From Bacillus sp. FJAT-42315 (GTDB lineage: Bacteria > Bacillota > Bacilli > Bacillales > Domibacillaceae), in assembly GCF_002797375.1 (NCBI RefSeq), contig NZ_KZ454941.1, forward strand, positions 802,836-849,899: a stretch of 47,064 bases of DNA. The letters are read 5' to 3'. Below the pieces are notes generated by a model that was not told where the DNA came from, searched no databases, and saw nothing but the letters and a program-made list of their open reading frames with translations. Within the stretch, counting starts at the first letter, position 1; each line of letters begins with the position of its first letter. This document shows, piece by piece, positions 40,780 through 47,064 of this stretch. A program made the position numbers and the translations under genes.

Positions 40780-42072
40780 ATGCTTTTTTTAAAGAGAAAA
40801 AGCAAGATTGCAACAGAAACATATTCGTATAGTGAGGAGAAAGTCTCCATTCAACTGGCTGATCCGGAGATGAAGCTTCAGCTAGAGATGGTTCGATTAA
40901 AAGAAGAGGATTTACAGCGGGTAAAAATGCTCAAGTCGCTTTTAATCGATCAATTAGATGATGTAATTGACCGTTTTTATCAAGTCGTGATGAAAAGCTC
41001 TGAATTAGAGGAAATTATGCAAAGTCATACGACGATTGAAAAGCTGAAAAAAGTGATTCATCAGTATATTATGGAGTTGTTTGACGGGACGATTGATGAG
41101 GCATTTATTCATAAACGATTAAATATAGCGAAAGCACATTATCGCATTGGTTTAAAACCGAAGTGGTACCTGTGTGCGTTTCAACAGTTACAGAATGGAT
41201 TGATTCAAAAAATAAGTGAAAAGATAGATGATGAACATTTGCAATATAAATGTATTTCTTCTATTTCAAAGCTATTAAGCTTTGAACAGCAGATCGTGTT
41301 AGAAGCTTACGAGAGCGAAACGCAATTAGCGATTGAACAAGAACACGAGAAAGCTCAACAGAAAATTACGAATGCCATTGAGAAGGTATCGAATAATTTA
41401 AGCCAAATCGTTTCAGATGGAATGGAGGTTGCCGATGAATTATCTCAGGATTCTAATCAGTTAAAGACTCACATTCACTCGACTAAAGAAAAAATGGAAG
41501 AGACATGTCAACTAGCATCAAGTGGACAAGGAACGATGGTACAGCTGACAGAGAACTTCTCAGAAATGGGAACGACGTCTTCAGATGCGTATATATTAAT
41601 TGAGAAACTGTCTTCCTCTTTTGAAGAGGTGATCCGTTCGATGCAGTTGATCATTAGCATTGCTGATCAAACGAACTTATTATCTTTAAATGCGGCTATT
41701 GAAGCAGCTCGCGCTGGAGAAGCAGGAAAAGGCTTTTCGATTGTAGCGCAAGAGGTAAGGAAATTGTCCGATGCGACGAAAGCTTCGGCGGACTCAGTCG
41801 GTTCATTAATTGATCAAGCGACAGTGGACATGGAGCGAGTGAAAAATGTCATGCAACAGCTCGATTCACTTGTAAAAACTAATCAATCCTCTTGCTCGAG
41901 CGCCATCGCTTCTTTTAGCGATATCGTAAACTCTTTACAATTAACAGTGAACGAAATACCAGAAGCCAATCACCACATTGAACTCGTCTCTGAATCAACG
42001 AAACAGATTAACGAGGCCATTTTGTTTATTAATGAAGCAATCGAAGCGCTTAAAACAGAAAAAGTGACATAA
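40780..42072 (+). CDS. Second HemAT-type globin-coupled sensor
   Basis: 430 aa, a paralogue of the gene at 28208. Globin domain with proximal His120 (AHYRIGL) and distal Tyr67, then a chemoreceptor-like signalling domain: [23 protein letters not shown] and [10 protein letters not shown]. Start at ATG 40780 with GAGGCGG; an in-frame TTG at 40738 has no good site. Signalling-domain residues outside the tip differ from the first copy, so it may have different adaptation or partners. Confidence 0.88.
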   Translation: MLFLKRKSKIATETYSYSEEKVSIQLADPEMKLQLEMVRLKEEDLQRVKMLKSLLIDQLDDVIDRFYQVVMKSSELEEIMQSHTTIEKLKKVIHQYIMELFDGTIDEAFIHKRLNIAKAHYRIGLKPKWYLCAFQQLQNGLIQKISEKIDDEHLQYKCISSISKLLSFEQQIVLEAYESETQLAIEQEHEKAQQKITNAIEKVSNNLSQIVSDGMEVADELSQDSNQLKTHIHSTKEKMEETCQLASSGQGTMVQLTENFSEMGTTSSDAYILIEKLSSSFEEVIRSMQLIISIADQTNLLSLNAAIEAARAGEAGKGFSIVAQEVRKLSDATKASADSVGSLIDQATVDMERVKNVMQQLDSLVKTNQSSCSSAIASFSDIVNSLQLTVNEIPEANHHIELVSESTKQINEAILFINEAIEALKTEKVT

Positions 42073-42074
42073 AG

Positions 42075-42110
42075 AAAGAACCTCTACACAGATGAGGTTC
42101 TTTTTTTGTT
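42075..42110 (+). terminator. Terminator after second HemAT
   Basis: AAGAACCTC and GAGGTTCTT pair around a 9-nt loop, followed by TTTTTTG. The opposite-strand gene ends at 42109, so it may serve both. Confidence 0.85.
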
Positions 42111-42744
42111 ACTTATTTCTCGCAATGAAGTTGTGTAATTGATCTAGTGTAGTAATATTTTCATTGCATGCTTGTTGATCTTGGCAAATGTAGTTGCCTC
42201 TTTTAACAAAAGTTCCTTGTTGAGGTCCTTTTACTTCTATCATAAACATACCCACTTCTTCATATTGATGGCAAAGTGCACAAATGCTTTTTTTCGTTAT
42301 GGGGTTAAATGTTCCATGAATACCCATCAGTTTATTGTTGTATGGAGTGACAATAAATCTCTTATTCGAGCCAAGGTCCTCCCAGCTTAAATAAGAAATC
42401 ACTTCCCAATTTACTTCCTTTAAAAAAGAAGTTTTTAGCTTCTTTGCTTTTGGAAACAGCTTTTTCAATGTTTGTTCTGTGACTGTTGGGAAAGGCATCA
42501 CATAAGGCTTTAATTGGGCTAACACCGCTTCACCCTCGGCTTTTTCTTCAATCGTAAGGATAGGAGTAAGCACTTGCTCCTGTTCATCAGTCATATTCGG
42601 AAACAAAGCAAATATTTTTTCCTTCGCGAGAGATTTCAACGCTTGAAGAACATCTATATCAGACACGCTTGCATGGCCATTCGTAAGAATCTGTACCTGT
42701 GACTTAATAAAATGAAATTGATCACTTCGGATAAATGGTTCCAT
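42109..42744 (-). CDS. FusB/FusC-like elongation factor G-binding protein
   Basis: 211 aa, close to FusB (213). The N-terminal helical part begins MEPFIRSDQFHFIKSQ, and the C-terminal treble-clef zinc site is visible as CALCHQYEE...GNYICQDQQACN. FusB-type proteins bind EF-G and rescue ribosomes stalled by fusidic acid. Chromosomal Bacillus homologues exist; resistance is not certain. ATG 42744 is preferred because GAGGAG is 8 nt upstream; a GTG at 42753 falls inside it. Confidence 0.87.
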   Translation of the reverse strand: MEPFIRSDQFHFIKSQVQILTNGHASVSDIDVLQALKSLAKEKIFALFPNMTDEQEQVLTPILTIEEKAEGEAVLAQLKPYVMPFPTVTEQTLKKLFPKAKKLKTSFLKEVNWEVISYLSWEDLGSNKRFIVTPYNNKLMGIHGTFNPITKKSICALCHQYEEVGMFMIEVKGPQQGTFVKRGNYICQDQQACNENITTLDQLHNFIARNK

Positions 42745-42871
42745 TCTTATCACTCCTCTTTCGCTTTAAGTGTAAAACATTGGTTGCCCTTTAGAAAGGG
42801 AGAAAATGAGTAGGAAACAAACTTGGTGTAAAAAAGCGTCTTCCATTAAGAAAGAATGCTTTGTATCAGGA

Positions 42872-43135
42872 TCATTTCTTATACACAATCTTCTTAATCG
42901 TCTCCACGGAGAGGAAATAATCTTCAGCTAGTTGTGCAATCGTTTGGCCGTTTTTAAAGGCTTGTTGAATGGAGGCATTTCGGTCATCGAGCGTTTTTCT
43001 GCTTCCTGAACGTGTCCCCCATGGTTCGTAAGACTTTTTTTGTTTAGGGATATAGATCGTTTCCCCTTGAATATATTTTTGAATTTCAATAATTAACTGT
43101 TCTGGTAACAAATTAGTTGCTTTTACATATTTCAT
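42872..43135 (-). CDS. CD3324-like small putative DNA-binding protein
   Basis: 87 aa. Begins MKYVKATNLLPEQLI and contains IQKYIQGETIYIP with a C-terminal HTH-like helix pair (IAQLAEDYFLSVETIKKIV), the pattern of the CD3324/Mor-like family. ATG 43135 follows AAGGGGCTGACC. A longer in-frame start upstream is unsupported. Confidence 0.75.
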   Translation of the reverse strand: MKYVKATNLLPEQLIIEIQKYIQGETIYIPKQKKSYEPWGTRSGSRKTLDDRNASIQQAFKNGQTIAQLAEDYFLSVETIKKIVYKK

Positions 43136-43383
43136 ATTGGTCAGCCCCTTATTTAAATAGTAAGAAATAAGGTGCAAAGCCAAATAAAATAGGCGATAGT
43201 GAGTTAAACGAACGTCCGCCCCATGCAAAGTATCGCCATGTTCCTATCAGGCTTTGCATGAGTCGCTCCAGACTGTGGTAAATAGAACTGATTTACCATT
43301 TGACCACCCCCAAGGATTTTATTTCCTATATATTATAAGATAAAATGAAATGTCTTGCATCTTGTTAGGAAAGGAATTGAAGA

Positions 43384-43935
43384 ATGGATAACGAATGGAT
43401 TCAATGGCTACCTGCTCACCCGCTCGTCGCCATCGTTGTGAGCATCAGTTTAAATATAGTGGTGGCTATTGTCGGTGTTTTGCCCAGTGCGTTCATCACA
43501 GCGGTGAATATTGGGGTGTTTGGATTGACAGGAGGATTAGTCGTATCGATCATTGGAGAAGCGGCAGGGGCTGTCGTCAGTTTTCTTCTGTATCGTCAAG
43601 GTTTAAAGAAATGGAAGATAAAATTAGAAAATAAATTTTTGAAAAAACTAGAACGGACAGAAGGGGTAGAAGCGATCTTTTTAGTCCTGTTCTTAAGAGT
43701 GGTTCCTTTTGTTCCTTCTGGTGCCGTGACGCTTTCGGCAGCTTTTAGTCAAATGGGCCTGCTCTCTTTCAGTATAGCGAGTACAATTGGAAAAATTCCT
43801 TCCTTATTCATTGAAGCGTATTCTGTGCAACAAGTGCTTCAATTAACATGGCAATGGCAGGTTGGGATCATCAGCTTACTTGTCCTTTTTTACATTATAT
43901 ATAAAAGCTATAAGAGACAAATGAAGGAGAATTAA
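43384..43935 (+). CDS. TVP38/TMEM64 (VTT)-type membrane protein
   Basis: 183 aa, about four to five hydrophobic helices and the SNARE-associated/VTT motif region GEAAGAVVSFLLYR, LRVVPFVPSGAVTLSAAFSQM and IGKIPS. Role in lipid scrambling or membrane homeostasis is suggested for this superfamily; the substrate is not known here. ATG 43384 with AAGGAATTG upstream. Confidence 0.82.
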   Translation: MDNEWIQWLPAHPLVAIVVSISLNIVVAIVGVLPSAFITAVNIGVFGLTGGLVVSIIGEAAGAVVSFLLYRQGLKKWKIKLENKFLKKLERTEGVEAIFLVLFLRVVPFVPSGAVTLSAAFSQMGLLSFSIASTIGKIPSLFIEAYSVQQVLQLTWQWQVGIISLLVLFYIIYKSYKRQMKEN

Positions 43936-43979
43936 CAACAAGTGCCGAGTGAGCATAGCTCACTCGGCACTTGTTGTTA
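43933..43979. terminator. Bidirectional hairpin containing both stop codons
   Basis: AACAACAAGTGCCGAGTGAGC and its exact inverse form a stem of about 22 bp with an ATA loop. The TAA of the VTT gene (43933-43935) and the stop of the GNAT gene (complement of 43977-43979) form the two ends. No strong T-run. Confidence 0.75.
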
Positions 43980-44432
43980 AGCAATATACTTAATCATTGC
44001 CACTTCATCACAGCACTCTAGCTTCGGACAATTCATGCAATCGATCCACGTTTTTTCCGGTAATTCCTCTCGGTTAATTCGCTCAAATCCACACTTAGTG
44101 AAAAACTCAGTTTCATAGGTTAGCGAAATGACACGCTTCACTTCTAATCTAGCTGCTTCGTTAACTACATGATCCACTAATTGTCGACCGATCCCTTTGC
44201 CCGCATGTTCTGGAGAAACAACTAACGAGCGCACTTCTCCAAGATCCTGCCCTAACACATGCAAGCCAGCGACTCCAAGAATGTCATCGCCCTCTTTCAT
44301 CACGTATAAGCTTTGAATTTGCTGATATAAAGATAGAAGCGAACGCGGCAACACAATTCCTTTTTCCGCATACCCTTGAATTAACTGATAAATCGCTGGC
44401 ACATCATTGGTCTTTGCATTAAAAATATTCAT
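43977..44432 (-). CDS. GNAT acetyltransferase, ArgA-like
   Basis: 151 aa. Acetyl-CoA loop SPEHAGKGIGRQLV (near 75-90) and the C-terminal ETEFFTKCGFERI. The tail CMNCPKLECCDEVAM is the cysteine-containing ending of the short stand-alone N-acetylglutamate-synthase-like GNATs. Start chosen at the third ATG (44432), with GAGGAG 7 nt upstream. Arginine biosynthesis is a possibility but no arg genes are adjacent. Confidence 0.8.
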   Translation of the reverse strand: MNIFNAKTNDVPAIYQLIQGYAEKGIVLPRSLLSLYQQIQSLYVMKEGDDILGVAGLHVLGQDLGEVRSLVVSPEHAGKGIGRQLVDHVVNEAARLEVKRVISLTYETEFFTKCGFERINREELPEKTWIDCMNCPKLECCDEVAMIKYIA

Positions 44433-44596
44433 CATCATTCTCCTCACCATTCCTGTCATCGTTCATCATAAAAAGTAATTATAATTATGCAACAAAATGA
44501 TTATATATTCAATGGCTTGATAGAAAAAAGTAAGGAACATTTCGATGTGTTTAAAGTTTAACTCCAAGGGCAATAATGGTGATTCAATTTAACTGT

Positions 44597-45115
44597 CTAG
44601 TTTTCTTGTAAAAAATTATTCTTTTTAAACGCTTCTTGCTCTTTTTCACTCATGATTCCTTTCGCTTTGCCGATATTTCCATCTTGGATATTCCAAATGG
44701 TGTTATGATCTTCATCTACTTTTTCGAAGCTCCCCTTTTTCCATTTTTCTAAAATCACAAGCATTTTTTCTTTATTAGGATAGTCGTTTGCCGACACAAT
44801 TTTGGTCAGTTCGTCAATGCGTTCAGGTGTCATTTCGACCGCTCCCCATTTATCATCCGCAATCACAAATTGATGCGTCATTTTGTTCATCACATCTAAT
44901 ACTTCATCTTCGGTTGAGTCCACCGTCACTTCACTCGGTTTTTCTTCTTGAATATTTTTCGTTTGTTGGAGATTGACCCCATCCTTTGTTACTGGTTCTC
45001 GATCGTTAAAGAAAATGATGAGTTGTAGGATGCCATAGATAATCAAAGTAATCAGTAAGATAAAAAAAAGTAATATGACGCCTATTTTTTTTGAATTTTT
45101 TGTCGCTGGTTCCAT
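44597..45115 (-). CDS. Membrane-anchored DUF6241-like protein
   Basis: 172 aa. One N-terminal transmembrane segment (about 12-35) and an extracellular domain with MTHQFVIADDKWGAVEMTPERI and LEKWKKGSFEKVDEDHNTIWN, which I recall as the DUF6241 pattern. Function unknown. ATG 45115 with GGAGCAG. The region 44433-44596 between this and the GNAT gene has nothing recognisable. Confidence 0.75.
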   Translation of the reverse strand: MEPATKNSKKIGVILLFFILLITLIIYGILQLIIFFNDREPVTKDGVNLQQTKNIQEEKPSEVTVDSTEDEVLDVMNKMTHQFVIADDKWGAVEMTPERIDELTKIVSANDYPNKEKMLVILEKWKKGSFEKVDEDHNTIWNIQDGNIGKAKGIMSEKEQEAFKKNNFLQEN

Positions 45116-45199
45116 GATCTCTGCTCCTTTTTATGAAAAAAAGATATTTTTCCAATTATATCATATATTGGTTTGCGGAGGGCCTGATAAGCGGCGTAG

Positions 45200-45318
45200 G
45201 ATTCTGCAAAAAGTGTCGTTGATTCAGTAAAAATATCGTGTGACTCAGCAAAAATCAAGTTGGATTCCGCAAATGAGATCAGTGATCCAGCAAATCGCCC
45301 CCGCCACTGAGTAAAAAC
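45200..45318. repeat. 21-bp tandem repeat array
   Basis: Units start at 45200, 45221, 45242, 45263, 45284 and 45305, an exact period of 21. Each begins GATTC/GACTC/GATCC then NGCAAA (consensus GAYTCNGCAAA), with the other 10-11 bp free. On the minus strand one frame reads as a heptapeptide repeat (FAESxxx). The gap 45116-45441 holds this array and otherwise only the glycerate kinase leader. Confidence 0.8.
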
Positions 45319-45441
45319 CTTCCCCCATACACTCCTCAATATTTCTCATCAATTTCTAATCTAGTTATCATGCCATTCTCTTTTTCCAACATTAGTATAA
45401 AGCTAACAAATAATAGATAAGGGAAAGGAAGTATATAGATT

Positions 45442-46620
45442 ATGCGTATTTTAGTTGTGCCTTCGGGCTTTAAAGAGAGTTTAGATGCGGAGCAGGCGGC
45501 TCAGTCGATGAAGGAAGGAATTATGCGGGTGATGCCGAGTTCAAATGTACGAACGTTGCCGATGGTGGATGGTGGAGAAGGGTTCACAAAAACAATTATT
45601 AAAATGAAGAATGGTCAATTATTCAAAGTGAAAGTAACGGGTCCAGTCGGGAAAAAGGTGTCTTCCCACTTCGGAGTGTTTGGTAAAAAGAAAAAAACAG
45701 CAGTGATCGAGATGGCAGCCGCCGCAGGACTTCGTCTAGTTCCACGAAATATGCGAGACCCTAGAAAGACAACAACACATGGCGTTGGCGAATTAATAAA
45801 AGCAGCGTTAGATAAAGGTGTACAGCGAATTTTACTCGGCTGTGGTGATTCAGGTACATCCGATGGGGGAGCAGGGATGGCTCAGGCGCTAGGGGTAAAG
45901 TTTCTCGATAAAAAAGGAAAGGAAATCTATATTGAAGGTGGTACTTCCCTTTTAAAAGTAGCCAAAATTGATCTGTCGGGAGTGGACTCAAGACTTCAGC
46001 ACGTACAAATTGATGTTGCTTGCAATTGGTTCAACCAATTATGCGGAGAAAACGGCGTGGCACGGGTATTTGGTCCGCAAAAAGGAGCGACGCCAGAGCA
46101 AGTAGCGGAATTAGAAGCAGCGCTTGAACAATTGGCAAACGTTATTGAGCGTGATCTCGGCATCGATGTTAGAGAGATGCCAGGAGGCGGCGCATCAGGC
46201 GGGCTCGGTACTGGATTGCACGCGCTCATCGGGGCGAAGTTGCACCCTCGCTATGACATCATTATGAAATATATTGACCTGGATGAAATGCTGTTAAAAA
46301 GTGATCTCGTCTTTACCGCAGAAGGCAGTATAGATTTCCAAACGCCCCGCGGAAAAATTCCAGCTGAAGTTGCTAAGCGAGCGAAAAAGCATCAATTGCC
46401 GGTTGTAGCGTTAGTCGGAACGGTCGGCAAAGGAGCTAGGCTTAATTATGAATATGGCATTGATGCATATACAAGTATTTTGCCCATGCCATCTACACTT
46501 GAAGAAGCTTTTATGAATGCGGAAAAATGGTTGAAAGATTGTACCGAAAGTGCGATGCGAACGATTTTAGTCGGCTTTCAGTTAGCGGCTCGTTTAAAGA
46601 AAAAGGGGCGAGTTTCTTGA
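45442..46620 (+). CDS. glxK: Glycerate kinase (GlxK/GarK family)
   Basis: 392 aa. Phosphorylates glycerate to 2-phosphoglycerate, linking glycolate/glyoxylate breakdown to glycolysis. Family motifs: VVPSGFKESLDAEQAA at the N-terminus, PMVDGGEGF, TTHGVGELIKAALDKG, GCGDSGTSDGGAGMAQALG, and PGGGASGGLGTGL. ATG 45442 behind GGGAAAGGAAG. It overlaps the next permease gene by 4 bp, suggesting a glycerate uptake-kinase pair. CdaR at 36572 is a candidate regulator. Confidence 0.92.
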   Translation: MRILVVPSGFKESLDAEQAAQSMKEGIMRVMPSSNVRTLPMVDGGEGFTKTIIKMKNGQLFKVKVTGPVGKKVSSHFGVFGKKKKTAVIEMAAAAGLRLVPRNMRDPRKTTTHGVGELIKAALDKGVQRILLGCGDSGTSDGGAGMAQALGVKFLDKKGKEIYIEGGTSLLKVAKIDLSGVDSRLQHVQIDVACNWFNQLCGENGVARVFGPQKGATPEQVAELEAALEQLANVIERDLGIDVREMPGGGASGGLGTGLHALIGAKLHPRYDIIMKYIDLDEMLLKSDLVFTAEGSIDFQTPRGKIPAEVAKRAKKHQLPVVALVGTVGKGARLNYEYGIDAYTSILPMPSTLEEAFMNAEKWLKDCTESAMRTILVGFQLAARLKKKGRVS

Positions 46621-47064
46621 AGGCGGCATTAGCGGCGAAGCAGGAAGCGGTAGTACCGGTCGAAGCACGAAAGCAGCGGCCGGCTTGGGTTGTTCCACTC
46701 GTGCTCATCAGTTTATTAGAGCTTTCCCTTTTGTTTGCCACCTCGATGACGATGGAAGCGAAGTGGAGCTTGTTTGGCTTCGGGTGTGCGATCATTTTAT
46801 GGACGACAACGAGTCTCAATTCTGCTTACGTCGCTTTAGGAGTAGTGTTATTTCTCGTCGTGACCGGAACGGCAAAGCAAGAGCTATTATTTGAATCATT
46901 AGCTTCTGATGTCATTTGGTTAATGATTGGCTCCTTCATTCTTGGAGGAGCTCTTCAAGTGACAGGATTAGCAGAGAAACTGACGAACCTAGTCATTAGC
47001 CGAGCGAAAAATGTGACGAGTTTATTTACTCTATTAACGATCGTCGTGCAATTGCTGGCATTTT
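46617..47064 (+). CDS. SLC13-type anion permease, 5' part (truncated by window end)
   Basis: 149 codons seen. TTG start at 46617 overlapping the glxK stop, preceded by AAAAAGGGGCG. Hydrophobic helices with DVIWLMIGSFILGGALQVTGLA, a SLC13/CitT-type motif. Given its partner it may import glycerate or a dicarboxylate. It continues beyond the window. Confidence 0.75.
   Translation, partial: MKAALAAKQEAVVPVEARKQRPAWVVPLVLISLLELSLLFATSMTMEAKWSLFGFGCAIILWTTTSLNSAYVALGVVLFLVVTGTAKQELLFESLASDVIWLMIGSFILGGALQVTGLAEKLTNLVISRAKNVTSLFTLLTIVVQLLAF

Noticed and set aside
45082-45339. 85-codon protein with FAES heptad repeats
   Set aside because: It overlaps the next gene, lacks a good ribosome site and its core is the 21-bp DNA repeat; treated as a repeat array rather than a gene.

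Overview
This 47 kb window looks like a chromosomal segment of a member of the Bacillaceae (Bacillota). The signs are moderate-to-low GC with strong AGGAGG-type ribosome binding sites, frequent TTG/GTG starts, Fur- and PerR-type boxes of the Bacillus kind, B. subtilis-like gene sets (yclNOPQ, the ysfBCD-like glycolate oxidase set, a yknXYZ-like efflux system, HemAT, RodA, FusB-like, DUF1540), an IS1182-type insertion sequence and short interspersed Bacillus-style repeats. I cannot fix the genus from the sequence. No rRNA, tRNA or CRISPR array was seen.

Layout. (1) 1-3735: a Fur-box-led four-gene catecholate siderophore (petrobactin-type) ABC importer. (2) 3847-6520: a DUF1540 mini-gene, REP-like repeats, and a DHA2-type MFS exporter divergent from an HxlR/DUF24 regulator. 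(3) 6521-11066: a two-component system with a small secreted repeat protein, a catalase behind a PerR box, and a 48-codon gene. (4) 11242-23982: the centrepiece, a complete aerobic phenol/catechol meta-cleavage operon. A two-component flavin phenol hydroxylase (PheA1/PheA2 type) makes catechol. Catechol 2,3-dioxygenase opens the ring. The 2-hydroxymuconate dehydrogenase, tautomerase, decarboxylase, hydratase, aldolase and acylating acetaldehyde dehydrogenase take the product to pyruvate and acetyl-CoA. The operon also carries a private FAD-synthetase-like protein and a GlcG/HbpS-like protein. It is followed by a XylT-like ferredoxin that probably keeps the dioxygenase iron reduced, and by an unusual regulator that joins a XylR/DmpR-type phenol-sensor and V4R domain to a PucR-type helix-turn-helix instead of the sigma-54 AAA+ module.

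(5) 22971-29518: an LD-carboxypeptidase, nagB with a NagR-like operator, an IS1182 element, a degenerate tandem repeat array, a nitroreductase divergent from a second HxlR-type regulator, and a HemAT oxygen sensor. (6) 29743-36545: a small membrane protein, a thioredoxin-like protein, RodA, a decayed lipoprotein gene, a MacAB/YknXYZ-like efflux system with methionine-rich segments, and a GNAT gene with an odd N-terminal extension. A 30-nt repeat occurs three times in this stretch. (7) 36572-47064: CdaR-type regulator, glycolate oxidase GlcD/GlcF, a second HemAT, a FusB-like protein, a CD3324-like protein, a TVP38/DedA-like membrane protein, an ArgA-like GNAT, a membrane-anchored DUF6241-like protein, a 21-bp repeat array, glycerate kinase and the start of an SLC13-type permease.

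The accessory core is the phenol operon. Aromatic hydroxylation and catechol generate quinones and peroxide, so the PerR-controlled catalase, the two HxlR/DUF24 regulators (a family that includes quinone sensors) and the nitroreductase around it may be functionally related, though this is inference from position only.
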